64,000 nt of DNA from Pseudomonadota bacterium. GTDB taxonomy: Bacteria; Desulfobacterota; Syntrophobacteria; Syntrophobacterales; Syntrophobacteraceae. The number at the start of each line of letters is the position of its first letter. The first letter of the stretch is position 1. A program made the translations under genes and the position numbers. The stretch covers positions 1 through 64,000 of the forward strand of contig JAEZHY010000120.1 of NCBI GenBank assembly GCA_023416335.1, read 5' to 3'. Below are positions 9,355 to 18,456 of the stretch, in pieces. The notes under the pieces are model-generated. The model did no database searches. It worked only from the letters and a program-made list of their open reading frames with translations, and was not told the origin of the DNA.

Positions 9355-10772
9355 TGAACCAGACTATCCTGATCGTCGACGATGAAAAAGACATGCTGCA
9401 GCTTCTGAAACGCAGCCTGGAGCCGGACCTCGGGTGTGAAATTCGCACCGCCGATTCTGCAGAAAAAGCCGTTCGCATTCTGGAAACGGCCCAGGTGGAC
9501 CTTGCGCTCGTCGATATCAAAATGCCCGGAATGAACGGCATCGAACTGCTCGAACATATCAGGGCCAGCCATCCCTGGATGACCGTCGTCATGATGACCG
9601 CATACGGGAGTATCGAAGAGGCCGTTCAGGCGATCAGGCTGGGCGCGTACGATTTTCTGACAAAGCCCTTCGACCACGAAGTCCTCCTTCTCAATCTCAC
9701 TAAAGCACTCGAGCGCAGCCGGCTCATTTCGGAAAACCTCCGCTATAAGCGGAGTATGAAGGAACATGAGGTTTTCCAGAACCTGGTGGGGAAGAGCGGC
9801 CGTATGCAGCGCGTTTTCGAAACGATTCAGATGGTCGCAAAAACCGATCTGACCGTCCTCATCACAGGCGAGTCCGGAACCGGCAAGGACCTTGTGGCAC
9901 ACGCCATTCACGCGTTGAGTGAACGCGGTCCCAGGCCCTTCGTAGCCGTCAATTGCCCCGCGGTTCCTGAAAACATTCTGGAAAGCGAACTATTTGGCTA
10001 CAGGAAGGGCGCTTTCACCCATGCCAGCCAGAACAAGATCGGTCTCTTCCAGGAGGCTCACCGCGGAACCATTTTTCTCGATGAAATCGGGGATATAAGC
10101 ACGGGGATTCAGACAAAGCTTCTCCGCGTACTGCAGGAAAAAGAGATAAAACCGCTCGGGGATACGAAGACCATCCACGTTGATGCGCGGGTCATTGCCT
10201 CCACGAACAGGGACCTGCCGGAGAGAATCAAACGGGGAGAATTCCGGGAAGACCTCTACTACAGGCTGAACGTACTACCCATTGAAATGCCGCCGTTGCG
10301 CGAAAGGCGCGAGGACATACCCCTGCTTGCAATGCATCTTTTGAAGAAACACTCAGGGGAGCTGAATCGTCCGGAAAAAAGGATCTCACCTGAACTCATG
10401 CAGGCGCTGGTTGACGCACCCTGGACGGGAAATGTCCGGGAGCTGGAGAACGTAATCATCCGGGGCATAATGTTTTCCGCAGCAGATGAGATTCAGCCGC
10501 AGGACGTGGGCCTTGCAAGAAGGGACACCCGCTCCGCCTGCTTCCCCGAAAACCCCGACATTTCCTATAAGGATGCAAAGGAGGAATTCCTCCATCGCTT
10601 CCACACCGACTACATCGGAAAACTTCTCCTGCGGACGGAAGGAAATGTGACCCAGGCAGCCAGGATCTGCGGCCTGGAACGGCAGGCTCTCCAGCAGATA
10701 ATGCGCAAGTACGGGATCAGGTCCGAGGATTTCAGGAGCATGCCGCAGGCAGGAGAAACAAGGCGAAATTAG
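9351..10772 (+). CDS. NtrC-family response regulator with altered GAFTGA loop
   Basis: A 473-residue regulator: receiver domain 1-120 with the phosphoacceptor Asp55 in ALVDIKMPG, sigma-54-type AAA+ domain with Walker A GESGTGKD near 172 and Walker B GTIFLDEIGD, and a Fis-type helix-turn-helix at the end (GNVTQAARICGLERQALQQI). The loop that contacts sigma-54 reads GAFTHA instead of GAFTGA (about residues 220-225), so the central Gly is replaced by His. The partner kinase ends inside its start codon. It probably activates sigma-54 promoters in response to the kinase, but the loop change leaves some doubt. Targets are not identifiable here. Confidence 0.9.
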   Translation: MMNQTILIVDDEKDMLQLLKRSLEPDLGCEIRTADSAEKAVRILETAQVDLALVDIKMPGMNGIELLEHIRASHPWMTVVMMTAYGSIEEAVQAIRLGAYDFLTKPFDHEVLLLNLTKALERSRLISENLRYKRSMKEHEVFQNLVGKSGRMQRVFETIQMVAKTDLTVLITGESGTGKDLVAHAIHALSERGPRPFVAVNCPAVPENILESELFGYRKGAFTHASQNKIGLFQEAHRGTIFLDEIGDISTGIQTKLLRVLQEKEIKPLGDTKTIHVDARVIASTNRDLPERIKRGEFREDLYYRLNVLPIEMPPLRERREDIPLLAMHLLKKHSGELNRPEKRISPELMQALVDAPWTGNVRELENVIIRGIMFSAADEIQPQDVGLARRDTRSACFPENPDISYKDAKEEFLHRFHTDYIGKLLLRTEGNVTQAARICGLERQALQQIMRKYGIRSEDFRSMPQAGETRRN

Positions 10773-10817
10773 CTATCTCAGGGTGCAGGTTAAAAGGAGA
10801 ACGGCTGCGGTGTGGAT

Positions 10818-10960
10818 CAATGTTGTTGCTTAAAGGCAATACGCCGCGGTTCTCAAGGTCCGGGGGCTGTTGCCCAAATGAAGCCAAACCCTTTTGGCGG
10901 TATTTTGCGACCAAGTTCCCTCACCCGGCATCCCGGCAGTGCTTTTGAGCCGGGATCCAG
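10818..10960 (+). repeat. Dispersed repeat family R1, copy A
   Basis: About 143 bp beginning CAATGTTGTTGC and ending GAGCCGGGATCCAG. The same sequence, with scattered changes, occurs in opposite orientation at 58999-59143, and its first 50 bp recur at 53836-53885. Shared blocks include GGGCTGTTGCCCAAATG, TTTTGCGACC and CATCCCGGCAGTGCTTTTG. It has no convincing reading frame and lies between convergent genes. Confidence 0.8.
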
Positions 10961-11025
10961 TCCCCTGTCTCTCAATAGGGGCGGCGCCGCAGGCCCTTAA
11001 GTTGCCTACCCCGCTACCGTTTATT

Positions 11026-11544
11026 CTATTTATGTTCTGCGATTCTCAGTTCCATCCTCAGATTATCCCTGCAGACCGTGTAGCGGTCATCCGTACAACG
11101 CTCCATTATGCGAAATCCCGCCTTCTCGTAAAGTCCCCTCGACTGGGGAAGATTGTCCACAGTCCACAGGAATACGGTCTTAAAACCCTTCTCACAGCAC
11201 CACCTCAAAGCTGCTGAGAGCAGTGCCTTTCCGGCACCCTGTCCGTGATAAGCGGGATCCACGATAAAAAACCGAAGTTGAGCTGTCCCCAGACTTCCAC
11301 GACCGCCAAGAACGGAAATCGCCCCGACAAGCACCTCGCCTATATGAGCCGAGAGCACGAGGTCCTTTTCCTGGTCATAGGTCTCTATGAAGTCACAAAA
11401 CTCTCGGGTCATCAAGATTTCAAAAGGTGCCCCCGAGCTCCACGCTTCCGCGTAATAGCGGCCGTGGAGTTCGCCAACCCTGCCGATAAGGCCGGGTTCG
11501 TAGCCGCTACGGATCTCCACACCGGCATTCACTGCAGAACTCAT
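11026..11544 (-). CDS. GNAT-family N-acetyltransferase
   Basis: A 172-residue acetyltransferase. The acetyl-CoA loop is recognisable as FFIVDPAYHGQGAGKALL (motif A, Q/R-x-x-G-x-G/A type), followed by TVFLWTVDNLPQSRGLYEKAGF, the usual motif B with the catalytic-region Tyr. The start is placed at ATG 11544, which leaves the N-terminus EIRSGYEPGLIGRVGELH typical of stand-alone GNAT enzymes that follow a MarR- or TrmB-type regulator. It begins 40 bp after the TrmB-like gene and is probably cotranscribed with it. The substrate is unknown. Confidence 0.85.
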   Translation of the reverse strand: MSSAVNAGVEIRSGYEPGLIGRVGELHGRYYAEAWSSGAPFEILMTREFCDFIETYDQEKDLVLSAHIGEVLVGAISVLGGRGSLGTAQLRFFIVDPAYHGQGAGKALLSAALRWCCEKGFKTVFLWTVDNLPQSRGLYEKAGFRIMERCTDDRYTVCRDNLRMELRIAEHK

Positions 11545-11584
11545 ACACAACCTGCCTGCCCCAAGTCCCCCAGTTATCACGAGA

Positions 11585-12388
11585 CTACCCCTTGAACGGT
11601 TCGGCTGTACCCCACAGATGGTCGAAAGCAAGGTTCAGCATAGCAACCACGCCCCGGTTGTGAATTGCGACAGCCGTAAAGCTCGGTTGGCCTCCGACAG
11701 GGTCCTGCATCGAGATGAGCACAACCTCGTCGTCAAATGCCTGCATCTTCAAAGGCAGAACCGGAGCCACACGGATTTCGAGTCCCCACTCGCAAAACTG
11801 CGACATCCATTCCGCAAGGTCCGGGTCCCTCAATGAATCGGCATCGCAAAGAGCCCGGTATTTGAGACCCCGCCCAAGCGGCGCTTTCAAAAAAGTCCAG
11901 TTCTGATCTTTGGAAAGAATGATCGGGCGCCTTATGCACGAATTGACGCTGAATCGGGCATTCTCGGCAAGAGAGAGCGCCCGGTGCGCGATCCGGGTGG
12001 TACCGCAGAGCACTTCCACATAAGCAAGAGGGTCATCCTGCCCGCGTCCCTCGGTAAAGACTGGACCAAGTTCGGCAGCCAGCCGCTCGGCAATGGTCCT
12101 GGTTTGCAGCTTCTGGCGATCGAGCGCCTCGGCCCTCTCCCTGGCAAGCAACTCCAGTGCGATTTTCGGATCGATGGCGACGTAAGTTTTAGGGCTCTTA
12201 TCCCGGGCCGTACACAGCCCTTTTGATACCAGGGAATCCAGAACGTCATAGATCCTCTGGCGGGGAATGCCGGCTTTTCCGGCAATCTCTGCCGAAGTGA
12301 ACTCGGGACGGCCCAATAGGGCCACATACGCCGAAGCTTCGTATGCATTCAATCCAAGCGATGTAAGCGATTGCGGGTCGATCACCAT
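11585..12388 (-). CDS. TrmB-family transcriptional regulator
   Basis: A 267-residue protein. Residues 1-75 form a winged helix (LGLNAYEASAYVALLG, TSAEIAGKAGIPRQRIYDVLDSL) as in TrmB regulators. A coiled helix follows (LARERAEALDRQKLQTRTIAERLAAEL), then the PLD-like C-terminal sensory region (about 130-265) found in Regulator_TrmB proteins. TrmB proteins are best known from archaea as sugar-responsive regulators; bacterial members are less studied. Two identical 18-bp palindromes lie in its own promoter and ribosome-binding site, which predicts autoregulation. The downstream acetyltransferase would be under the same control. Confidence 0.86.
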   Translation of the reverse strand: MVIDPQSLTSLGLNAYEASAYVALLGRPEFTSAEIAGKAGIPRQRIYDVLDSLVSKGLCTARDKSPKTYVAIDPKIALELLARERAEALDRQKLQTRTIAERLAAELGPVFTEGRGQDDPLAYVEVLCGTTRIAHRALSLAENARFSVNSCIRRPIILSKDQNWTFLKAPLGRGLKYRALCDADSLRDPDLAEWMSQFCEWGLEIRVAPVLPLKMQAFDDEVVLISMQDPVGGQPSFTAVAIHNRGVVAMLNLAFDHLWGTAEPFKG

Positions 12389-12390
12389 TG

Positions 12391-12408
12391 CACCACTCCT
12401 CCGTGGTG
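12391..12408 (-). promoter_or_regulatory. Operator palindrome containing the TrmB-gene ribosome-binding site
   Basis: Perfect palindrome CACCAC-N6-GTGGTG. On the transcribed strand the six-base centre is GGAGGA, the ribosome-binding site of the gene starting at 12388. In mRNA the site would lie in the loop of a six-bp stem. Confidence 0.8.
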
Positions 12409-12412
12409 TTAC

Positions 12413-12441
12413 TCAATAGCACCACAATGCAGTGGTGTCAA
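12413..12441 (-). promoter_or_regulatory. Sigma-70 promoter with a second, identical operator in its spacer
   Basis: On the minus strand, TTGACA (12441-12436), a 17-bp spacer, then TATTGA (12418-12413). The palindrome CACCAC-N6-GTGGTG at 12420-12437 fills the spacer and touches the -35 box. It has the same arms and spacing as the one at 12391-12408, 29 bp away centre to centre. Occupancy should block RNA polymerase. Confidence 0.8.
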
Positions 12442-12603
12442 TGCTAAAACAAGGAAAAGCCGCAGCGCTGCGGGTTTACGTAGTGCTCTGTATCAACTCA
12501 TAGCTAATGGATGATTCGCCCGACGCCCGCGATTGAAAGGTCGGATAAACTCGGAGGGACGATCGACAGGTACAATTTGCGGCCGGTGTGAAGGCCCACG
12601 GTT

Positions 12604-13041
12604 TCAGGTTCCCCGAACCTTGTTCACTTCCGGCAGGAGGTGGTCGAGAATTCCATTTATGAAGGATCCGGAATCCGGGCTGCCGAAGGTTTTGCCCAGG
12701 TCGATCGCTTCGTTTATGGAGACTTTGGGGGGAATTTCAAGGCAGTAGAGCATCTCGAAAACGGCTATTCTCAAAACATTCCTGTCGATTATCGACATCC
12801 GCTCGATACGCCAGTTTTCGGACGCCGCAACAATCATTTTGTCAATATCGTCCCGATGAACGTACACACCGTTCACCAGTTTTTCCGCAAAAGGACGAAT
12901 CGATTCAGGAATTTCAGGCGCCTCCTCGGCCAGTGCGAGTTGATAAAAAAGCTCGATGGCCTCGTGAGGAGGAAGCCCCGTCATTTCCATTTGATAAAGC
13001 ATCTGCAATGCGATCTCTCGCGATTTACGCCGCTGGCCCAT
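12604..13041 (-). CDS. nusB: Transcription antitermination factor NusB
   Basis: A 145-residue all-helical RNA-binding protein that joins NusE in the rRNA antitermination complex. It starts [19 protein letters not shown], the typical NusB N-terminus with basic residues and the ALQxLYQ motif, and ends with [14 protein letters not shown] and FINGILDHL, the conserved C-terminal helices. It follows ribH at the end of the riboflavin run, a very common bacterial order. Start ATG 13041. Confidence 0.95.
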   Translation of the reverse strand: MGQRRKSREIALQMLYQMEMTGLPPHEAIELFYQLALAEEAPEIPESIRPFAEKLVNGVYVHRDDIDKMIVAASENWRIERMSIIDRNVLRIAVFEMLYCLEIPPKVSINEAIDLGKTFGSPDSGSFINGILDHLLPEVNKVRGT

Positions 13042-13129
13042 AAGAAAAACTCAATCCGGTGTTAAGGGACAATAATCAGGTCCCGTTGAATCCATGTAAA
13101 ATAATCCCAACGGCGTAACGAGCAAGACA

Positions 13130-13597
13130 TCATGCTGACATCTGCCTGATCAGGTTGGCCATTTCAATTGCTGCAACCGCCGCATCCCAGCCCTTGTTTC
13201 CGGCCTTTGAACCCGCTCGCTCGATAGCCTGCTCCAGCGTGTCTGTCGTGAGCACGCCAAAACTGATGGGAATTCCTGCTTCGAGTGAAACATTGGCGAC
13301 GCCTTTGGAGACTTCGGCCGCCACATAGTCGAAATGCGGCGTGGAGCCTCTTATAACTGCCCCCAGGCAGATCACCGCATCGTAAAGTCCGCTGAGGGCG
13401 GCCTTTTTGGCGATCATGGGGATCTCGAAGGCACCCGGGACCTTGAAAATGTCTACATTGGCCTCGTCGGCACCGCTCCTGTTGAGCGCATCCAGAGCCC
13501 CACCCAGGAGCCGTTCTCCAATAAAGTCATTGAAACGGCTGACGACGATTCCGAACCTGAGACCTTCAGCTATCAGCTTTCCTTCGAAAACTCTCAT
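13130..13597 (-). CDS. ribH: 6,7-dimethyl-8-ribityllumazine synthase
   Basis: Condenses 5-amino-6-ribitylaminouracil with dihydroxybutanone phosphate, the penultimate riboflavin step; forms large icosahedral or pentameric assemblies. Conserved parts are [13 protein letters not shown], the VPGAFEIP loop, [15 protein letters not shown] with the catalytic His, and [18 protein letters not shown]. The 155-residue length matches RibH when the ATG at 13597 is used; it overlaps the ribBA stop by four bases (ATGA), implying translational coupling. Confidence 0.96.
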   Translation of the reverse strand: MRVFEGKLIAEGLRFGIVVSRFNDFIGERLLGGALDALNRSGADEANVDIFKVPGAFEIPMIAKKAALSGLYDAVICLGAVIRGSTPHFDYVAAEVSKGVANVSLEAGIPISFGVLTTDTLEQAIERAGSKAGNKGWDAAVAAIEMANLIRQMSA

Positions 13598-14823
13598 TCC
13601 GCCTTCCCTTCCCCGGAGATACAGCTCAAAATATGCCCCATTTTCGTACACTTGGTGCTCAGGTACTCAATATTGCAATCATTTGGCGGCACTTCCAGCG
13701 GAACCCTTTCGGTTACGGAAATTCCGTACCCCTGGAGGCCAACGATTTTTGTGGGATTGTTCGTCATGAGACGCATTTTCTTTACGCCCAGTTCCACGAG
13801 CATCTGCGCGCCGATGCCATAATCGCGCAAATCGGCCTCGAATCCAAGAGCCTTGTTGGCTTCAACCGTATCGTAGCCGTTTTCCTGAAGTGCATAGGCC
13901 TTGATTTTGTTGACAATCCCGATTCCGCGCCCTTCGTGATTGCGCATGTAGAGCACGATGCCTTTGCCTGCCCGGTCGATCTGAGCCATTGAGGCCCGGA
14001 GTTGGCTGCCGCAGTCGCATCTCAGCGACCCGAAGACATCTCCGGTCAGGCACTCGGAATGAACCCGAACAAGAACCGCCTCATCGGGTTTGATCTCGCC
14101 TTTCACCAGCGCGAGATGGCAGTGTTCATCAATGTCGTTTGTGTAGGCGATTACACTGAAATCCCCGCCGAATGAGGTCGGCAGCTTGGCTGTCGCCGCC
14201 CTGTGCACGAAAATTTCGTGCTGCATCCTGTATTGGATAACACTGGCAACCGACACGACTTTCAGCCCGTGCTCCTGGGCGAAAAGTTCCAGGTCGGGCA
14301 GACGGGACATCGTTCCGTCGTCGTTCATGACCTCACAGATAACCCCGGCAGGCTTCATTCCGGCGATCCTTGCAAGATCGACCGATCCTTCCGTCTGGCC
14401 GGTTCTGACCAGTACGCCGCCTTTTTTGGCCCGCAACGGGAATATATGCCCGGGGCTGACGAGGTCCTCCGGCTTAACGTTGTCGTGTATGGCCGTTAAG
14501 ATCGTCTGCGCCCTGTCGGCCGCACTGATCCCGGTGGTTACTCCTTTTCGCGCTTCGATAGAAACCGTAAAAGCCGTCTGAAAAGGAGACTTGTTCTTCG
14601 TAACCATCATCGGCAGATCCAGACGATCCACCAGTTCGGGCGAAAGCGAGAGGCAAATGAGTCCTCGCCCGTATTTAGCCATGAAGTTGATGGATTCCGG
14701 GGTCGCTTTCTCGGCGGCGATACAGAGATCGCCTTCGTTTTCGCGATCTTCGTCATCGACCAGGATTATCGGCTTACCCTGACGGATGTCTTCAAGAGCT
14801 TCCGGGATGGTTGCCAGGGGCAT
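13594..14823 (-). CDS. ribBA: Bifunctional DHBP synthase / GTP cyclohydrolase II
   Basis: Supplies both riboflavin precursors. Residues 1-200 are dihydroxybutanone-phosphate synthase ([36 protein letters not shown]). Residues 205-409 are GTP cyclohydrolase II, with the zinc ligands in [15 protein letters not shown] and the [10 protein letters not shown] region. The total of 409 residues is normal for RibBA. Start ATG 14823 has AAAGGAGA upstream; an earlier ATG at 14874 is unlikely. It lies between ribE and ribH. Confidence 0.96.
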   Translation of the reverse strand: MPLATIPEALEDIRQGKPIILVDDEDRENEGDLCIAAEKATPESINFMAKYGRGLICLSLSPELVDRLDLPMMVTKNKSPFQTAFTVSIEARKGVTTGISAADRAQTILTAIHDNVKPEDLVSPGHIFPLRAKKGGVLVRTGQTEGSVDLARIAGMKPAGVICEVMNDDGTMSRLPDLELFAQEHGLKVVSVASVIQYRMQHEIFVHRAATAKLPTSFGGDFSVIAYTNDIDEHCHLALVKGEIKPDEAVLVRVHSECLTGDVFGSLRCDCGSQLRASMAQIDRAGKGIVLYMRNHEGRGIGIVNKIKAYALQENGYDTVEANKALGFEADLRDYGIGAQMLVELGVKKMRLMTNNPTKIVGLQGYGISVTERVPLEVPPNDCNIEYLSTKCTKMGHILSCISGEGKAE

Positions 14824-14954
14824 TCGGTTGTTCTCCTTTTCAGAAAAGAAATCGCAAAACGCGGTATCGGGCATGTAAATTCCTTGGGTTTGGGGGTCTA
14901 TAACATATTTCGAGTAATCGCTTCAAGTTGGCCCGGTTATGCGATTGTAAGGAA

Positions 14955-15617
14955 TCACGCAAATCCGTGTTTTTTTAGAAAGTCCATGTCGATTCGATCC
15001 TCTTCCCCGGTTCTTCCCAATGCCTTTCCCCAGGATCCGACCATCTTCTCGACATATTTTCCAATTATATCAGTCTCCAGGTTGACCTCATCCCCGACCT
15101 TCAAGTCGCTTATGCTGGTCTCGGAGGCGGTATGCGGGATGATATTCACATCGAATCCCTGATCCGTAACGCCGTTGACTGTCAGGCTCACTCCGTTCAC
15201 GGCGACGGATCCCTTTTCGATCACATACCGCATGAGTTCCGGGGGCGTCCGAAAAAAGAGCCGCAACGAACGACCTTCGAACGAGCGACTTTTGAGGGTC
15301 CCGATCCCGTCAATGTGTCCGGAGACGATATGCCCTCCGAGCCTGTCCCCAAGGCGCAGAGCCCTTTCCAGGTTCAGACGGCTCCCGGGCACTTTCCGTC
15401 CGAGGGTCGTTCGTCCTAGCGTCTCCGCTGAAACATCGGCCGTAAAAACATCTCCCTTCGAAGCGGTAACCGTGAGACAGGCGCCATCGACCGCAATGCT
15501 TTCACCGAGGACATACTCATCTTTCTTGAATTCGGCCCGGATCACCATTGCGGAATCCGGACCGTGACGGTCCGTCCGGAGCAGAATGCCCGTACCCTCG
15601 ATCAATCCGGTAAACAT
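14955..15617 (-). CDS. ribE: Riboflavin synthase, alpha subunit
   Basis: Dismutates two lumazine molecules to riboflavin. It consists of two similar lumazine-binding halves: MFTGLIEGTG at the start and HIVSGHIDGIGTL beginning the second half near residue 98, both with the family GLIEGTG/GHIDG motifs. At 220 residues it has the usual length. The ATG at 15617 has GAGG eight bases upstream and begins exactly at the conserved MFTGLIE. It lies 10 bp downstream of ribD. Confidence 0.95.
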   Translation of the reverse strand: MFTGLIEGTGILLRTDRHGPDSAMVIRAEFKKDEYVLGESIAVDGACLTVTASKGDVFTADVSAETLGRTTLGRKVPGSRLNLERALRLGDRLGGHIVSGHIDGIGTLKSRSFEGRSLRLFFRTPPELMRYVIEKGSVAVNGVSLTVNGVTDQGFDVNIIPHTASETSISDLKVGDEVNLETDIIGKYVEKMVGSWGKALGRTGEEDRIDMDFLKKHGFA

Positions 15618-15627
15618 ATTCTGAACC

Positions 15628-16746
15628 TCAGTAGATCCTCTCACGGAATCTGCCGGAGACCATGAGGTCCCCATCGAAACTTTTTGTCCTGATGCCATAC
15701 ACCGGAACGGCATCGGCAATTTTAACCCGCGCCCCACCCTTGATCATACTGACCGCATCGGAATCCGCAAGGATTTTGGGTGCATAGAAGAAATGGAACT
15801 CGTCGGCAAGACCGCTTTCCATAAAAGACCCGAGTACCCGGCCTCCGCCTTCGACAAGAATGTTCGCAAGTCCTCTTTTCCCAAGCTCTTTGAGTAGAGC
15901 GCCTATCTCCAAGCCCCTCCGGCCGCTTGATGTTCTTATGACTTCAACGCCCGCGGAGGACAGTTCCTGCTCGCGGGACTCAGGGGCTTCCTGTCCGCAG
16001 ACCACCCATACGGGGGTGGTTCTCGCTGTCTGAACCAGCTTGGAATCCATTCGCAGCTTAAGACCGGAATCGAGAATGATGCGAACCGGCTGACGATATA
16101 TCTTCTTTCCGGGCAAGCGCACCGTCAGCATGGGATTATCGGCCAGGGCCGTCCCGATGCCTACCACAACGCCATCGGACATGAACCGAAGCCGGTGGGC
16201 AAACCTGCGCGATTTTTCGTTGGTTATCCACTTCGAATCGCCGGACGACGTCGCGATAAAACCGTCGAGGGTCGCCGCAGCTTTAAGCGTAACATACGGC
16301 AGGCCGGTAGTAATGAATTTTATGAACGGTTGATTCAGACTCCGGCATTCACATTCCAATACCCCGCCAGCCACTTCGAGGCCCATCTTCGCCAAGTACG
16401 CAGCCCCCCCGCCGGCAACGCCGGGATTGGGATCGTGCATGCCGAAAACGACTCTCGATATTCCCGCCTCCAGAACGCCTTTCGTGCAGGGCGGCGTCCG
16501 TCCCTGATGGTTACAGGGCTCGAGGGAGACGAAAAGAGTCGCTCCGCGTGCAGCCGCGCCCGCCTTCGCTATAGCATTCACTTCCGCGTGCGGGCCGCCC
16601 AGGCGCTCATGATATCCTTCACCTATAATAACCCTGTCCTTCACGATGACCGCTCCGACCATGGGATTCGGGCTCGTATTGCCCGCCCCGCGGGCAGCCA
16701 GGCGAAGTGCTCTTTTCATGAAGAACTTATCGGAATCCGTCGACAT
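15628..16746 (-). CDS. ribD: Bifunctional riboflavin deaminase/reductase
   Basis: Deaminates and then reduces the pyrimidine intermediate of riboflavin synthesis. The N-terminal zinc deaminase domain has His53 and Glu55 in GPHAEVNAIA and Cys78 and Cys87 in EPCNHQGRTPPC. The C-terminal NADPH-dependent reductase starts near residue 145 (YVTLKAAATLDGFIA) and includes ILVEGGGRVLGSF. Length 372 is typical. The ATG at 16746 is chosen because the conserved DKFFMKRALRLAARG follows at once. It lies about 95 bp after glyA. Confidence 0.95.
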   Translation of the reverse strand: MSTDSDKFFMKRALRLAARGAGNTSPNPMVGAVIVKDRVIIGEGYHERLGGPHAEVNAIAKAGAAARGATLFVSLEPCNHQGRTPPCTKGVLEAGISRVVFGMHDPNPGVAGGGAAYLAKMGLEVAGGVLECECRSLNQPFIKFITTGLPYVTLKAAATLDGFIATSSGDSKWITNEKSRRFAHRLRFMSDGVVVGIGTALADNPMLTVRLPGKKIYRQPVRIILDSGLKLRMDSKLVQTARTTPVWVVCGQEAPESREQELSSAGVEVIRTSSGRRGLEIGALLKELGKRGLANILVEGGGRVLGSFMESGLADEFHFFYAPKILADSDAVSMIKGGARVKIADAVPVYGIRTKSFDGDLMVSGRFRERIY

Positions 16747-16841
16747 TTTTACCCGGAAAAAAAACAACGTCCTAAAAATCAAAACTGGGGCGGCACAATC
16801 GCACGCCCCACGGAAAGCCCTGCAAATTGCACCGCCGGCTC

Positions 16842-18089
16842 TCAGCTGCGAACCTGGGCATAAAGAGGGAAACTGGAACAAAACTCGGCAACTTCGATGC
16901 GGATGGATCCCAGCGCCATCTCGTTCCCAACCGATTCCAGAGCACGGTGCATGAACCCGCCGACCGTTTCCATGTGCTCGGGCCCGATACCGCGAGTGGT
17001 CACGGCAGGCGTCCCAATTCTGATACCGCTTGTAATGCTCGGTTTCTGTGTATCGTAGGGGATCGCATTCTTGTTGACCGTAATGCCGGCCATGCCGAGG
17101 GTTTCTTCCGCGACCTTCCCCGTAAGTCCTTTGGAGGTTAGATCTATCAACATGAGATGGTTGTCGGTTCCGCCCGATACGAGCCGGTATCCCAGGTTCG
17201 ACAAAACCTCGGCAAGGCGCTTGCCGTTGGCCACAACACGCTTCTGGTACTCCGTGAACGCGGGCTGGAGCGCTTCCTGGAAAGCCACGGCCTTTGCCGC
17301 GATTATGTGCATGAGAGGCCCGCCCTGGATGCCCGGGAAAATCTGGCTGTCCAAAATCTTGCCGTAGTTGGCGTGCGAGAGGATGAGCCCGCCGCGGGGG
17401 CCTCTAAGTGTTTTGTGCGTCGTGGAGGTGACGAAATCGGCATGCGGAACGGGATTGGGATGGAGACCGGCGCTCACAAGTCCCGCAATATGAGCCATAT
17501 CGACCATGAGGTAAGCACTGATGCTTCTCGCAATCTCGCGGAAACGGACGAAATCTATGATGCGCGGGTATGCGCTCGCACCCGCGATGATCAGTTTGGG
17601 ACGATGCTGTTTGGCAAGCTCCTCGACCATGTCGTAGTCAATTTGCTCGGTATCGCGCTTCACTCCATAGGATACTACATTGAACAGCCGTCCCGAAAAG
17701 CTCACGGGACTGCCGTGCGTGAGGTGCCCACCCTGTCGAAGATCCATTCCCAGGATCGTATCACCCGGCTGGAGAACCGAGAAGAAAACGGCCATGTTTG
17801 CCTGTGAGCCCGAATGAGGCTGAACATTCACATATTCCGCATTAAAGAGCTTCCTGGCCCTTTCCTGGGCGAGCCTTTCAGCCACATCGACGAATTCGCA
17901 GCCGCCGTAATAGCGCTTCCCCGGATAGCCTTCCGCATATTTATTGGTGAGAACGGACGCCTGTGCTTCCCGCACCGCGAGGCTTACGAAGTTCTCCGAG
18001 GCGATCAGTTCGAGTTTTCCTTTTTGACGTTCCTCTTCATCCTCGATGACCTGCGCTATTTCCGGATCGATTTCCTGTAAAAAAGACAT
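16842..18089 (-). CDS. glyA: Serine hydroxymethyltransferase
   Basis: PLP enzyme interconverting serine and glycine while charging tetrahydrofolate with a one-carbon unit. Conserved segments: [50 protein letters not shown], the PLP lysine in [13 protein letters not shown] (about residue 226), and [10 protein letters not shown]. At 415 residues it is full length. Start ATG 18089 has AAGGAAAAGG upstream. GlyA provides glycine and one-carbon units for the purine and flavin pathways nearby and likely heads the glyA-ribDE(BA)H-nusB run. Confidence 0.97.
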   Translation of the reverse strand: MSFLQEIDPEIAQVIEDEEERQKGKLELIASENFVSLAVREAQASVLTNKYAEGYPGKRYYGGCEFVDVAERLAQERARKLFNAEYVNVQPHSGSQANMAVFFSVLQPGDTILGMDLRQGGHLTHGSPVSFSGRLFNVVSYGVKRDTEQIDYDMVEELAKQHRPKLIIAGASAYPRIIDFVRFREIARSISAYLMVDMAHIAGLVSAGLHPNPVPHADFVTSTTHKTLRGPRGGLILSHANYGKILDSQIFPGIQGGPLMHIIAAKAVAFQEALQPAFTEYQKRVVANGKRLAEVLSNLGYRLVSGGTDNHLMLIDLTSKGLTGKVAEETLGMAGITVNKNAIPYDTQKPSITSGIRIGTPAVTTRGIGPEHMETVGGFMHRALESVGNEMALGSIRIEVAEFCSSFPLYAQVRS

Positions 18090-18456
18090 GCCTTTTCCTT
18101 CTGGTGCACGACGGACCAAGGTTTTTCATATTATAACGGTTGAATCCGCGCCGGAGTGACACGCGGAGCCGAAGCGAACTTGATATAGTAGTTCAAAAAA
18201 ATACTTTTTGCCAGATCGGATTCGAATCGATCCGTCTGCACTGGAACCTTCGGCCGAGCACAACGCCATTGTATTCCGCCGCTTTTCAGGTTAATCGCTA
18301 TATAGCCTGTTGTCGTTTTCAGGGCCAATTAATTTTGAATATCGGGTACATTTCCATTTTCATATTGCAGGACGACACGCAACCGTGCAGCGCCATATGC
18401 TCGATATGCCGGTCTGATGGCAGTACCCTTTCTGCAGTGTCGTTTGGACTTAAGAG
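18090..18456. other. Gene-free divergent region between glyA and the metallohydrolase gene
   Basis: No protein-like frame was found. A TATAAT sits on the minus strand at 18135-18130, 41 bp upstream of the glyA start, and may be its -10 box; no good -35 is at the right distance. The string GGATTCGAATCGATCC near 18220 looks like a tRNA T-arm but no tRNA can be folded around it. Confidence 0.4.

Noticed and set aside
16747..16841. FMN riboswitch before the riboflavin genes
   Set aside because: The 95-bp gap before ribD and the region upstream of glyA show none of the conserved RFN stems; only a short GC-rich dyad is present.
18215..18240. tRNA T-arm-like GGATTCGAATCGATCC
   Set aside because: No acceptor stem, anticodon arm or CCA-like end can be paired around it.
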